Assembly (NCBI RefSeq): GCF_014174215.1
Contig: NZ_JABEQL010000003.1
Span: 186,001 to 250,000, forward strand
DNA length: 64,000 nt
Direction of reading: 5' to 3'
Source of the DNA: Gluconacetobacter tumulicola
GTDB taxonomy: Bacteria; Pseudomonadota; Alphaproteobacteria; Acetobacterales; Acetobacteraceae
This document shows, piece after piece, positions 26,093 through 35,026 of this stretch (position 1 is its first letter; each line of letters begins with the position of its first letter). The position numbers were made by a program, and so were the translations under genes. A model generated the notes under the pieces. That model worked only from the letters and a program-made list of their open reading frames with translations. It did no database searches and was not told where the DNA came from.

Positions 26093-27241
26093 ATGCCATT
26101 TTCCCCCTTCCGGCGCCGGGCGCGCGCCGGTTCACGCCTCCGCCACCTCCTGCCCGCCACATTGCGGGCATTCGCCCTGGGGGCAGGCCTGCTGGCCACT
26201 CAGCCGGCTGCCCATGCGGCAGAGCCGCGCCTGGTAATCGAGGACAATGATTTTCTCGGCCCGGGCGGTTCCGACCAGCAATCGGTCATCCCCCTGCTGT
26301 TCAATCCGGCCGTCAAGGTGCTGGGCTTTACCGTCGCAACTGGCGACGGCTGGGAAAATCAGGAATCCGCCCATCTGCGCCGCTTCCTCGAGATCATCGG
26401 CCGAACCGACGTGCCGGTCGCCGACGGTGCCGTCTACCCGCTGATCAACAGCGTGAAGCTGATGCGCCTGCGTGAAAAACAGTTCGGCACCATTCCCTGG
26501 AAGGGCGCCTGGGGCGCACTGGGATCGATGGACAAGGTCCCCTCCGAACAGCCGCCGCTGCCGGCGATGAAGGACGGCGCTCCGACCCTGAAGCCCACGG
26601 CAGAAAGTGCGGCCCTGTTCCTGATCCAACAGGTCCATGCCCATCCGCACCAAGTCACCATCGTCGAAGCCGGCCCGATGACCAACCTGGCGCTGGCGAT
26701 CCGCATCGACCCGACCTTTGCCGCCACGGCAAAGGAGCTGATCTTCATGGGGGGCCTGCTGGACACCAGCATGCGCGCCCTGACCGGAAACGTCGATTTC
26801 GCCTCGGACTTCAACATGATCTTCGATCCGGAGGCGGCGCATATCACGCTGACCGCCCCATGGCCGTCGATCACCGTCGTCGGCAACGTGTCCAACGACC
26901 TGATGATGACGCGCGATTATCTCAAACGCATTCAGCAGAAGCGCACGCCAATGACCGACTATATCGGCACCTATTACGATCCCCTGCCGATGTGGGATGA
27001 AATGGCAACGGCAATCGCCGCCGATCCCAGCCTGATCGCCACGTCGCTCGACGCCTATATGGACATCGACATCGCCAACGGGCCACATTACGGTCATGTG
27101 GTCGTCTGGCCCGATTCCACCGCCCCCAGAGAGACGGACATCCGCAAGGTACGGATCGTGCAGTCGATCGATGCCCGGCGTTTCCTGGATACGTTCCTGC
27201 ACGAGGCACAGAGCGACGTGCGTTCCGCCGGTCACCCCTGA
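26093..27241 (+). CDS. Exported inosine/uridine-preferring nucleoside hydrolase family protein
   Basis: 382 aa. An N-terminal signal peptide with a long basic region ends about residue 42 (LGAGLLATQPAAHA), so the protein is predicted periplasmic. The nucleoside hydrolase fold shows VIEDNDFLGPGGSDQQSVIP at the start of the domain, where the usual DxDPGxDD calcium loop is lengthened and altered, then IVEAGPMTNLALAIRIDP and GNVDFASDFNMIFDPEAAHI. Such proteins cleave ribonucleosides to base and ribose. The ATG at 26093 follows ACAGGACG; an earlier TTG at 26075 is less likely. DUF1489 follows after 3 bp. Confidence 0.85.
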   Translation: MPFSPFRRRARAGSRLRHLLPATLRAFALGAGLLATQPAAHAAEPRLVIEDNDFLGPGGSDQQSVIPLLFNPAVKVLGFTVATGDGWENQESAHLRRFLEIIGRTDVPVADGAVYPLINSVKLMRLREKQFGTIPWKGAWGALGSMDKVPSEQPPLPAMKDGAPTLKPTAESAALFLIQQVHAHPHQVTIVEAGPMTNLALAIRIDPTFAATAKELIFMGGLLDTSMRALTGNVDFASDFNMIFDPEAAHITLTAPWPSITVVGNVSNDLMMTRDYLKRIQQKRTPMTDYIGTYYDPLPMWDEMATAIAADPSLIATSLDAYMDIDIANGPHYGHVVVWPDSTAPRETDIRKVRIVQSIDARRFLDTFLHEAQSDVRSAGHP

Positions 27242-27244
27242 TTC

Positions 27245-27691
27245 ATGCTGCACCTGGTCAAGCTCGCTGTCGGAATCACCTCGCTTGAGGACCTGGCGCA
27301 CCGGCAGCGTACCATGGCCGAAGGGGCCGGGGACGGGCTGGACGGCACCCAGCCATCCGGCCACCCCTGGCTGCGGACCCGCATGTTCCCCCGCCGGGCA
27401 CCGGAGATCCTCGATCGCGGCTCGCTCTACCGGGTCATCAACGGGCTGATCCTGTGCCGCCAGCGTGTCGTCGAGATTCGTCCCGACACGCGCGAGGACG
27501 GCGTGGCCTGCGCACTGGTGGTCCTGGCACCGGAGATCATACCGGTTGCCCCGCGTCCGATGCGCCCGTTCCAGGGCTGGCGCTACCTGTCCCCCGCCGA
27601 CGCACCGCCCGACCTGTCCGTCGGCGGAGGCGATGGCGGAACGCTCCCCGAATCGCTGCGTCGGGACCTGGCCGGCCTATGCCTGATCTAG
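27245..27691 (+). CDS. DUF1489-like conserved protein
   Basis: 148 aa, matching from memory the alphaproteobacterial DUF1489 family: it starts MLHLVKLAVGITSLEDLAHR and has a central LYRVINGLILCRQRVVEIRP and ending with FQGWRYLSPADAPPDL. Soluble, without signal peptide or membrane segment. Function is unknown. It starts 3 bp after the nucleoside hydrolase and its end overlaps the start of the transglycosylase gene by 13 bp, so all three are probably one transcript. Confidence 0.8.
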   Translation: MLHLVKLAVGITSLEDLAHRQRTMAEGAGDGLDGTQPSGHPWLRTRMFPRRAPEILDRGSLYRVINGLILCRQRVVEIRPDTREDGVACALVVLAPEIIPVAPRPMRPFQGWRYLSPADAPPDLSVGGGDGGTLPESLRRDLAGLCLI

Positions 27692-28920
27692 CGCCCCCCC
27701 ACCGGCGGCGCGGCCGCCGTGCCGCCATGATCGGGCTCGCCCTGATCGGCCCTGCCATCCTCGCGGCATGCAGCAGCACGCCCGGTTCGCGCTATTCCCG
27801 CTATTACGCCCGCAATGGTGCCTATCGTGCCCCCGGTCCGCCCCAGGACCCGTGGCGGCCTTATATCGCCGATGCCTCGACCCGCTTCTCGGTCCCGCAG
27901 GAATGGGTGCGCGCTGTGATGCAGCAGGAATCGGGCGGCCATGAATATCTGAACGGACAACCGATCACCTCGTCGGCCGGAGCCATGGGCCTGATGCAGT
28001 TGATGCCCCAGACCTATGCCGACATGCAGGCGCAGAACGGGCTGGGACCGGATCCTTACGAACCGCACGACAATATACTCGCCGGCACTGCCTATATCCG
28101 ACAGATGTACGACCGCTATGGCGCGCCGGGCTTTCTCGCAGCCTACAATGCCGGCCCACAGCGTCTGGATGATTATCTCCAGACCGGTCGGCAATTGCCG
28201 AACGAGACGGTAAACTATCTGGCCTCGGTCACACCCAACCTGGGCACGGCGGTCGCCCTCAGCGGCCCGCTGGCCGCCTATGGCAGCGGCAGCCAGATGG
28301 TCTCGGCCACGCCGACCCCGCTGCCGGTTGCCATGGCGTCGGCGTCTCGCGTCACCCAACCGGTCGTCGTCACCCCAACCATCGCCGATCCGACGGGCGG
28401 CCAGCCTGTCCAGTATGCGGCCTACGTGCCACCCCGCGCACCCGCCGGGCAATGCGCGCACGACCCCGACGCCGCCTACGATCCCGACGCCCCGTGCCAA
28501 CCCCTGGCGCCCCCGCTGTCGCCGCCGCTACCGCCGCCCACACCCCGGGCCGACGCGGCCCCCATGCCTGCGCCGTCCGTCGCCGAACCGTTGGCCCCCG
28601 CCGCCATCGCGATACCGACGGCGACCCGCGCCCCCTTGGGCGGCAGTGCCGCAGGCGGCGTGAATTACGGTCAATGGGCGGTTCAGGTCGGCGCGTTTAC
28701 TTCTGAAGGGCAGGCCCGCTTTGCCAACACCATGGCTCGCCAGGCGGCGTTCACCGACCTGAATGGCGCACGCAGCGTCGTACAACCCGTCCCTTCGTTC
28801 AACGGGCATCCGCTCTATCGCGCCCGGCTGGCCGGCCTGGCACGCAGCAACGCCGCCACAGCCTGTTCGTCCCTGCGCCAGCAGGGGCTGGACTGCATGA
28901 TCATCCGCCCCGGCCAATAA
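27679..28920 (+). CDS. Lytic transglycosylase lipoprotein with C-terminal SPOR domain
   Basis: 413 aa. Basic n-region and hydrophobic stretch end in lipobox ILAAC (Cys31). The SLT domain (about 60-190) has the catalytic Glu in MQQESGG (E84), followed by SSAGAMGLMQLMPQT and YNAGPQRLDDY. A Pro/Ala-rich linker (about 230-325) leads to a C-terminal SPOR domain (YGQWAVQVGAFTSEGQARFA), which binds denuded glycan strands at division septa. It cleaves peptidoglycan to anhydromuropeptides. This resembles RlpA/MltE-like septal transglycosylases in role but has a different catalytic domain from RlpA. The ATG at 27679 is preferred; an ATG at 27727 would leave a signal peptide with no basic residues. Confidence 0.88.
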   Translation: MPDLAPPHRRRGRRAAMIGLALIGPAILAACSSTPGSRYSRYYARNGAYRAPGPPQDPWRPYIADASTRFSVPQEWVRAVMQQESGGHEYLNGQPITSSAGAMGLMQLMPQTYADMQAQNGLGPDPYEPHDNILAGTAYIRQMYDRYGAPGFLAAYNAGPQRLDDYLQTGRQLPNETVNYLASVTPNLGTAVALSGPLAAYGSGSQMVSATPTPLPVAMASASRVTQPVVVTPTIADPTGGQPVQYAAYVPPRAPAGQCAHDPDAAYDPDAPCQPLAPPLSPPLPPPTPRADAAPMPAPSVAEPLAPAAIAIPTATRAPLGGSAAGGVNYGQWAVQVGAFTSEGQARFANTMARQAAFTDLNGARSVVQPVPSFNGHPLYRARLAGLARSNAATACSSLRQQGLDCMIIRPGQ

Positions 28921-29019
28921 GTTTTGGTCCGTAACCGCGTGCAGGTGGCGATCCTCCGCGCGTTTCCGAACGCAACGAAGAAATCACCGCCAGAGCCCCA
29001 CGGCCGCAGGGCCGGCCGG

Positions 29020-29976
29020 TCAGGTCAGCCCGTCACGCCCCATGGCCAGGAATTTCTCCCGGCGCTGCGCCACCAGCATGGCCGCGCTGAGCGACAGCAG
29101 GTCGGGAAGCTCGGCCGCAATCGCATCGCCCACCGCGCGAATCGCGGCTTCAGGATCGCGCTGCGCACCACCCAACGGCTCGGGAATGATGCGGTCGACC
29201 AGATGCAGTTGCAGCAGGTCCTGAGCCGTCAGCTTCAGCGCCTCGGCCGCGCTGGTCGCCAGCTTGGGGTCGCGCCACAGGATCGACGCACAGGCCTCGG
29301 GCGAAATGACCGAATAGATCGCGTGTTCCAGCATCATCACCCGGTCGCCCGCGCCCAGCGCGATGGCACCGCCCGATCCACCCTCGCCGATCACGGTGGC
29401 AATCACCGGTACCGGCGCCGACAGGCAGGTATCAATGGACCGCGCGATCGCCTCGGCCTGACCCCGCGCCTCGGCATCGATACCAGGCCACGCGCCGGCG
29501 GTGTCGATAAAGGTCAGGATCGGCATGCCGAAACGGCCCGCCAGTTCCATCAGCCGCTGGGCCTTGCGATAGCCCTCGGGGCGCGCCATGCCGAAATTAT
29601 GCTCCAGTCGGCTTTCCAACTCCGATCCGCGCTCGGTCCCGATCACCACCACCGGCAGATCCTGGAAACGGCCGATACCACCGACCACGGCCTTGTCCTC
29701 GCCGAACAGGCGGTCGCCGGCCAGCGGCGTGAAATCCTGGATCAGGGTGCCGATATATTCGACCGTGTGCGGCCGCTGCGCATGGCGGGCGACCTGGACC
29801 TTCTGGCCGGGAGTCAGCTTGGCGTAAGCGGCACGAAGCTGCTTTTCCGACTTTTCGGTCAGACGGGCGATTTCCTCGGCGATATTGATGCCGTCGGGGC
29901 CTGACATATGACGGAGTTCGTCGATCTTGTTCTCAAGCTCGGCGACCGACTTTTCAAAATCTAGAAACTGGCGCAT
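29020..29976 (-). CDS. accA: Acetyl-CoA carboxylase carboxyltransferase subunit alpha
   Basis: 318 aa, full length for AccA. It starts MRQFLDFEKSVAELENKIDE (helical N-terminus) and shows the crotonase-fold carboxyltransferase motifs FIDTAGAWPGIDAEARGQAE and VIATVIGEGGSGGAIALGAG. With AccD it transfers carboxyl from biotin to acetyl-CoA, the first step of fatty acid synthesis. The ATG at 29976 is used because longer frames upstream show no family resemblance. It lies downstream of xerD on the same strand. Confidence 0.96.
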   Translation of the reverse strand: MRQFLDFEKSVAELENKIDELRHMSGPDGINIAEEIARLTEKSEKQLRAAYAKLTPGQKVQVARHAQRPHTVEYIGTLIQDFTPLAGDRLFGEDKAVVGGIGRFQDLPVVVIGTERGSELESRLEHNFGMARPEGYRKAQRLMELAGRFGMPILTFIDTAGAWPGIDAEARGQAEAIARSIDTCLSAPVPVIATVIGEGGSGGAIALGAGDRVMMLEHAIYSVISPEACASILWRDPKLATSAAEALKLTAQDLLQLHLVDRIIPEPLGGAQRDPEAAIRAVGDAIAAELPDLLSLSAAMLVAQRREKFLAMGRDGLT

Positions 29977-30079
29977 CCCGTGCGGATAGCACAGCCACGA
30001 ATCCTGCCAAGTCCCCCTGTCCAGCCTCCCCCAAATCCATGGGGGGCAGCGCAACCGCCCGCCCAACGCCCGCACACCT

Positions 30080-31012
30080 CTATGGCTGCGTATCCGGCTG
30101 TTCGTCCGCACCCTTGCGACCACCTGCAAGCGGATGATGCGCCTCGACTACCGTACGCAGCCGCTCGGCCAGTACATGGGTATAGATCTGGGTCGTGGCG
30201 ATGTCGGCATGGCCCAGAAGCATCTGAAGCGCGCGCAGATCGGCCCCACGCGCTAGCATGTGGGTGGCAAAGGAATGGCGCAGCACATGCGGCGACAGGC
30301 GCGCCGGGTCCAGTCCTGCCCGCAGCGCGACATCATGCAGGATCCGGTCGAATCCCTGCCGTGTCAGGGGGCGCTGTCCATCCCGGCCCGGAAACAGGTA
30401 CGGGCTGCGCAATGCCTGGTCTCGCACCGCCAGGGCCTCGGCCGCCGCGCGCGCCTGGACGGACAGCGGCACGAGTCGCTCCCGCCCTCCCTTGCCCCTC
30501 ACCAGCAACATGCGCGCGTCCCCCGCCAAGGCGCGGCGAGGCAGAACCAGCAGTTCCGAAATCCGTAATCCGGAGGCATACAGGATTTCCAGCGCCGCGC
30601 GCGCGACCAGCCAGCGACGCCCGTCATCGGGTGGCACGTCGCACCCGCCCAGCAGCGCATCGACCTCCTCTTCCGTCAGGAAGCGCGGCAGCGTGGCCGG
30701 CAGGCGGGGCGCATCCAGTAACGCGGCGGGATTGTCGGTCCGCATCCCCTCGCGCGTCAGGAACAGATAGAACTGCTTCAGGCAGGAGAGACGCCGCGCC
30801 TGCGTCCGTGGCGACAGGCCCGCACGTGCCAAGCCCGTCATGTAGTCGCGGAGCACGCCCGCGTCGGCGCCCGCTATCCCGCACCCGGCCTGCGCCGCAA
30901 ACGATTCGAGGTCGCGCAGGTCGCGGGCATAGGCCCGCAGCGTATTCACGGCCGCCCCACGCTCGGCCGCCAGCATTTCCAGGAACGATTCGGCCTGGAC
31001 GGCCACGTTCAT
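30080..31012 (-). CDS. xerD: Site-specific tyrosine recombinase XerD
   Basis: 310 aa. N-terminal SAM-like core-binding domain (about 1-95) and C-terminal catalytic domain with the full active site: R150 (ASGLRISEL), K174 (GKGGRERLVPL), H242 and R245 (SPHVLRHSFATHML), H268 (LLGHADIATTQ) and Y277 (IYTHV). Resolves chromosome dimers at dif with XerC. The start overlaps the stop of a 47-aa membrane protein gene by ATGA. The location next to accA and aroK is typical of chromosomal XerD in alphaproteobacteria, so it is not a phage integrase. Confidence 0.93.
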   Translation of the reverse strand: MNVAVQAESFLEMLAAERGAAVNTLRAYARDLRDLESFAAQAGCGIAGADAGVLRDYMTGLARAGLSPRTQARRLSCLKQFYLFLTREGMRTDNPAALLDAPRLPATLPRFLTEEEVDALLGGCDVPPDDGRRWLVARAALEILYASGLRISELLVLPRRALAGDARMLLVRGKGGRERLVPLSVQARAAAEALAVRDQALRSPYLFPGRDGQRPLTRQGFDRILHDVALRAGLDPARLSPHVLRHSFATHMLARGADLRALQMLLGHADIATTQIYTHVLAERLRTVVEAHHPLAGGRKGADEQPDTQP

Positions 31013-31152
31013 GAATGGACGAAACGGTCCGGCGGCAGATCCTTGTGTACCGACATGGCCGGCGCCGGTGGCGGAAACACACCCAGCGACACAAAGCCGC
31101 CGATTCCGACCAGGACTACAATGCCCGCAAGAGCCAACAGGATGCGCCGCAT
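31009..31152 (-). CDS. 47-aa single-span membrane protein coupled to xerD
   Basis: A short open frame not found by simple length cut-offs: 47 residues, starting MRRILLALAGIVVLVGIGGF. Two arginines precede a hydrophobic helix (about 4-26), then a Pro-rich stretch (FPPPAPAMSV) and a short charged tail (HKDLPPDRFVHS) predicted outside the cytoplasm. The stop codon overlaps the xerD start as ATGA, and the divergent aroKB begins 98 bp away. Small proteins of this layout sit upstream of xerD in other alphaproteobacteria as far as I recall, with no assigned function. Coding status is supported by the overlap and the plausible membrane sequence. Confidence 0.7.
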   Translation of the reverse strand: MRRILLALAGIVVLVGIGGFVSLGVFPPPAPAMSVHKDLPPDRFVHS

Positions 31153-31250
31153 GACCAAACCTCCACGCGATGGTGCCCGCCGCCTTGCCGGATGAGCCAG
31201 CCTTGATGCGACATGGCGAGTTGTCTTTGCTCTATGGTAGGTTGGCGCTC

Positions 31251-33011
31251 ATGTCACGCCAGAACGCTTCCGATCCGCCCGAGTCCAACCCCCGGCCTTC
31301 TGCCGGAGGACCGGCGACATCATCCCCCCCTCCCATTCGCGAGGCCGTGACAGCTATTGCCTCCCCGCGGGGACCTGCTTCCCGCGACGACAGCATCGTC
31401 CTGGTCGGACTGATGGGTGCCGGCAAGACAACGATCGGCCGGCGAATCGCAACACGCCTTGGCATGCCGTTCATCGACGCGGACGTGGAAATCGAACGTG
31501 CGGCGGGATGCTCCATCGCAGACATCTTCGCCCAGTATGGCGAGGCAGAGTTCCGCAAGGGCGAACACCGTGTCATTCGCCGCATCCTCGACGGTCCCCC
31601 GGTGGTGCTGGCAACCGGGGGCGGCGCCTTCATGGACCCGATGACCCGGGCGATCATCCGCGACCGCGCCACCTCGGTCTGGCTGCGTTGCCCGCTGCCG
31701 GTCCTGGTGCGTCGGGTGCAGGGGCGCGGTCACCGGCCGCTTCTGAACGCCGGCAACCCGCGCGACATTCTGGCGCAACTGATGGACATCCGTCACCCGA
31801 CCTATGCCGAGGCCGACATTACCGTGGATTGTGGAGAAGAAAGCGTGGAACAGAGTGCCGCGACCGTCATCAACGCCCTGGCGCTGGGCAGGCAGCCGCG
31901 GCTCGTTCCCGTCACGCTGGACCGCTGGCGATATGACGTAACGATCGGCGAGGATCTGCTGCGCCACGCCGGAACCCTGCTCTCGCCGATCTTGCCGCAG
32001 AAGCGAGTCGTGGTCATCACCGACTCGACCGTCGAATCGTTGCACCTGCCCCGGCTGCTCCAGGGACTGGCCCAAGGGGGAATCGAGGCCCGGACCATCG
32101 TTGTGCCACCGGGCGAAGGCTCGAAAACGCTGGCGGAATACGAGCGCGTGACGGGGGCCGTTCTCGAAATGGGGGTCGAACGCGGCACCACGATCATCGC
32201 GCTGGGCGGCGGCGTGGTCGGCGACCTGGCCGGCTTCGTGGCGGCGACCACGATGCGTGGCCTGCCCTTCGTGCAGATTCCGACCACCCTGCTATCGCAG
32301 GTCGATTCCTCCGTCGGCGGCAAGACGGGCATCAACACCCCGTTCGGCAAGAATCTTCTTGGCGCGTTCCACCAGCCGCTGGCGGTTCTGGCCGATACCA
32401 CGACCCTGGCCACCCTGCCGCCGCGCGAAATCCGCGCCGGCTATGCCGAAATCGTCAAGGCCGGCCTGATCGGCGACGCCGCCCTCTTCGAATGGTGCGA
32501 AAGCCATGGCCAGGCGGTCCTGGACGGCGATGCCGACATCCAGGCCGAAGCCGTGCGCCGGGCCTGCGCGTTCAAGGCCGCCGTCGTGGGCGACGACGAA
32601 CGGGAGGAAAGAAAGTCGGACGGTCGGGCCCTGCTCAATCTCGGACATACGTTCGGCCACGCGCTGGAGGCCGAACTGGGCTATGACGGCCGCCTGCTGC
32701 ATGGCGAAGCCGTGTCGATCGGCCTGCGTCTGGCGTTCCTGACGTCAGAACGCATGGGCTTCTGCGACAGCGCGGATGTCGAGCGTGTAACCGGCCATCT
32801 GGAACGGCTGGGCATGCCGGTGCATCTGCGTGACCTGCCGCAGGCATTTTCGGCTGAACGGCTGCTCGCCCACATGCAGCGTGACAAGAAAATGCGTGAT
32901 GGGCGCCTGTCCTTTGTGCTGGTGCGCGGCATCGGGCAGGCCTTTACCTGCCGAGACGTACCGGACAGCCTGGTGCGGGAAATTCTGCTGGGGGAAGGAT
33001 GCGCTGCATGA
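31251..33011 (+). CDS. aroKB: Bifunctional shikimate kinase / 3-dehydroquinate synthase (AroK-AroB fusion)
   Basis: 586 aa. After a Pro/Ser-rich leader of about 45 residues, residues 46-210 are shikimate kinase with Walker A GLMGAGKT (53-60), [11 protein letters not shown] and [11 protein letters not shown]. Residues about 215-586 are dehydroquinate synthase with NAD-binding [50 protein letters not shown] and metal ligands in [11 protein letters not shown] and HGEAVSIG. Both catalytic sets look intact, so the protein should carry steps 2 and 5 of the shikimate pathway. The genes are normally adjacent but separate; the fusion is known in Acetobacteraceae. The start at 31251 removes an upstream stretch overlapping the divergent promoter. 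Confidence 0.92.
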   Translation: MSRQNASDPPESNPRPSAGGPATSSPPPIREAVTAIASPRGPASRDDSIVLVGLMGAGKTTIGRRIATRLGMPFIDADVEIERAAGCSIADIFAQYGEAEFRKGEHRVIRRILDGPPVVLATGGGAFMDPMTRAIIRDRATSVWLRCPLPVLVRRVQGRGHRPLLNAGNPRDILAQLMDIRHPTYAEADITVDCGEESVEQSAATVINALALGRQPRLVPVTLDRWRYDVTIGEDLLRHAGTLLSPILPQKRVVVITDSTVESLHLPRLLQGLAQGGIEARTIVVPPGEGSKTLAEYERVTGAVLEMGVERGTTIIALGGGVVGDLAGFVAATTMRGLPFVQIPTTLLSQVDSSVGGKTGINTPFGKNLLGAFHQPLAVLADTTTLATLPPREIRAGYAEIVKAGLIGDAALFEWCESHGQAVLDGDADIQAEAVRRACAFKAAVVGDDEREERKSDGRALLNLGHTFGHALEAELGYDGRLLHGEAVSIGLRLAFLTSERMGFCDSADVERVTGHLERLGMPVHLRDLPQAFSAERLLAHMQRDKKMRDGRLSFVLVRGIGQAFTCRDVPDSLVREILLGEGCAA

Positions 33012-33206
33012 CATGCCCGTCATGGGTTGCGACATCGCAACACAGATGCGCGAATATCACATAATCCTGCCATAGAGCCGCCCCGAGCCTGCTGCCGAAT
33101 ACGCGCCGCCCGGAAGTGGTTGCAATCAGCACGTAATCTTAGCGAAACAAACTGTTGCTTTTTCAACACGGTGCTCAGTGGTAATGGCTGCTTTGCCTAT
33201 GATGCG

Positions 33207-33224
33207 GGTTCCTAAGCCGGAACC
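33207..33224 (+). repeat. GGTTCC/GGAACC hairpin in the ompA leader
   Basis: 6-bp inverted repeat with six-base loop (GGTTCC taagcc GGAACC), about 90 bp before the ompA start. The 302-bp gap between aroKB and ompA contains this, a second hairpin, an AT-richer stretch around 33130-33170 that probably holds the promoter, and no open frame worth reporting. Confidence 0.4.
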
Positions 33225-33261
33225 GGAAGATCTATAGGGGGTTAAGCATCACGCTGAGGTT

Positions 33262-33283
33262 AGCCGTCTGTGGTTTGACGGCT
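33262..33283 (+). repeat. AGCCGTC/GACGGCT hairpin in the ompA leader
   Basis: 7-bp inverted repeat with an eight-base loop, ending 31 bases before the ompA start codon and just upstream of its Shine-Dalgarno sequence. Leader hairpins at abundant outer-membrane protein mRNAs commonly stabilise the transcript; that role here is inference. Confidence 0.45.
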
Positions 33284-33313
33284 ACTCGAACGGATGATCA
33301 AGAGGACGAAAAA

Positions 33314-34432
33314 ATGCGTCTCCGCACGGCATTACTCGCCACCACGCTGATGGCGGCTGCTCCTGTTGCAGCCAACGCCACAATCATTACCGGTCCGTAC
33401 GTCGACCTGGGCGCTGGTTATAATCTGGTCCAGAACCAGCACGGCCATTTTGCCAACAATCCGACGGCCGGCATGACCAGCTCGTCGCAGTACCGTCACA
33501 AGGACGGCTACACGGGTTTCGGCTCCTTCGGCTGGGGCTTCGGCAACGGCCTGCGCGTCGAGGTCGAGGGCCTGTATAACTATTCGCAGCTCAACCACCG
33601 CAGCGGCGCGCCGAACCGCACCAGCGGCAGCGACCAGTCCTATGGCGGCCTGGTGAACGTGCTATATGACATCGACCTGAAGCAATTCGGGATCGACGTT
33701 CCGGTGACGCCGTTCGTCGGTGTCGGTGCCGGCTATCTGTGGCAGCACTACAACCCGACCACGACGACCTACATGAACGGCAACGTCAACCGCCTGGGCG
33801 GCACGACGGGCGGCTTTGCCTATCAGGGCATCGCCGGTGCAGCCTTCGACGTCCCGAACGTTCCGGGCCTGCAGATCACGGCGCAGTATCGCATGGTCGG
33901 CCAGACGTTCAACAACGGCTCCTTCACGATGTCTTCGTACAGCCCGGCTGGGCTGAGCCGTGGCAACGCGAACTTCGACCATCGCTTCAACCACCAGTTC
34001 ATCCTGGGTCTGCGCTATGCGTTCGACACCGCGCCGCCGCCGCCGCCGCCGGCTCCGGTCGTTGTGCCGCCCGCCCCGACCCCGGCGCGCACCTACCTGG
34101 TGTTCTTCGACTGGGATCGTTCGGACCTGACGGCCCGCGCGCGTGAGATCGTGGCCGAAGCCGCTCAGGCCTCGACCCACATCCAGACGACGCGGATCGA
34201 AGTCAACGGCTACACTGACAACTCGGCGGCTCACCCGGGTCCGCGCGGTCAGAAGTACAACCTCGGCCTGTCCGAGCGTCGTGCGCAGAGCGTGAAGGCC
34301 GAACTGATCCGTGACGGCGTGCCCGCGAACGCGATCGACATCCATGGTTACGGCGAGGCGCATCCGCTGGTTCCGACGGGCCCGAACACCCGCGAGCCGC
34401 AGAACCGTCGCGTGGAAATCATCCTGCACTGA
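33314..34432 (+). CDS. OmpA-family outer-membrane protein
   Basis: 372 aa. Signal peptide MRLRTALLATTLMAAAPVAA-NA (cleavage about residue 22). A transmembrane beta-barrel domain (about 23-235, starting TIITGPYVDLGAGYNLVQNQ, with alternating aromatic/Gly strands) is followed by a Pro-rich hinge (about 240-257) and an OmpA-C peptidoglycan-binding domain with VFFDWDRSDLTARAREIV, IEVNGYTDNS, NLGLSERRAQSVKAEL and the terminal RRVEIIL. It anchors the outer membrane to the wall. GAGGACG precedes the ATG at 33314; an ATG-less extension upstream is not used. Strong codon bias and a textbook terminator suggest high expression. Confidence 0.92.
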   Translation: MRLRTALLATTLMAAAPVAANATIITGPYVDLGAGYNLVQNQHGHFANNPTAGMTSSSQYRHKDGYTGFGSFGWGFGNGLRVEVEGLYNYSQLNHRSGAPNRTSGSDQSYGGLVNVLYDIDLKQFGIDVPVTPFVGVGAGYLWQHYNPTTTTYMNGNVNRLGGTTGGFAYQGIAGAAFDVPNVPGLQITAQYRMVGQTFNNGSFTMSSYSPAGLSRGNANFDHRFNHQFILGLRYAFDTAPPPPPPAPVVVPPAPTPARTYLVFFDWDRSDLTARAREIVAEAAQASTHIQTTRIEVNGYTDNSAAHPGPRGQKYNLGLSERRAQSVKAELIRDGVPANAIDIHGYGEAHPLVPTGPNTREPQNRRVEIILH

Positions 34433-34467
34433 TCCTGGCGATTTTCGCCCGGTTCGACAGGGTAAAG

Positions 34468-34494
34468 AGGGATGCCTTCGGGCATCCCTTTTTT
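34468..34494 (+). terminator. Intrinsic terminator of the ompA-family gene
   Basis: AGGGATGCC, TTCG tetraloop, GGCATCCCT, then TTTTT. A 9-bp perfect stem with U-tract 36 bases after the stop: a canonical rho-independent terminator. Confidence 0.92.
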
Positions 34495-34552
34495 ATTGCG
34501 CGCTATGATCTGAAAACGATCCTTCTTACCCTTAACGACGAGACCGCGCGAC

Positions 34553-35017
34553 GTGCCGGATTCCTGCCCTTCCCCCGCAAACGCCACCTCCCCCGGCGGA
34601 ACCGGAGGCCCGCGCGTCCGGATCGTCCCGTTCCTGAAATTCGGGATCGTCGGGGTCACCGGGTTGATGTGGGATACGTTGGCCGTGTACGGATTCCGAC
34701 CCCTACTCGGCCTCACAGGCGCCACCCTGCTCGCCTATTTCATCGCGGCCAGCATGAACTGGCTGGCCAACCGGCTCTGGACGTTCCGTCACGTCGTTCA
34801 CGCCGACCGTCCCCTGGTTCAGTGGGCACGGTTCCTGATGGCCAATTCGCTGGGTTTCGTCATGAATCGGGGCATGGTCTTCACACTCTTCCTGGTGGCT
34901 CCACTCTGCCGGACCATCCCCGTCCTGGCCCTGGCAGCGGGCTCACTCACGGGGCTGGTGGCCAACTTCACGCTCAGCCACCGAATGGTCTTCCGCCATC
35001 GCCAGCCGCCCCCCTGA
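34553..35017 (+). CDS. GtrA-family membrane protein
   Basis: 154 aa with a GTG start. After about 28 hydrophilic residues there are four membrane helices, beginning VRIVPFLKFGIVGVTGLMWD, the GtrA/DPMS pattern, and including AYFIAASMNWLANRLWTFRH (the conserved NxxWTF motif) and GLVANFTLSHRMVFRH at the end. GtrA proteins help move lipid-linked sugars across the membrane. No partner glycosyltransferase lies next to it. Convergent with tenA, 9 bp apart. Confidence 0.82.
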   Translation: MPDSCPSPANATSPGGTGGPRVRIVPFLKFGIVGVTGLMWDTLAVYGFRPLLGLTGATLLAYFIAASMNWLANRLWTFRHVVHADRPLVQWARFLMANSLGFVMNRGMVFTLFLVAPLCRTIPVLALAAGSLTGLVANFTLSHRMVFRHRQPPP

Positions 35018-35026
35018 CCCGGTTCA

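Noticed and set aside
30080-31012. Phage or island integrase
   Set aside because: The protein matches chromosomal XerD in length, motifs and neighbours, with no att-like repeats nearby.
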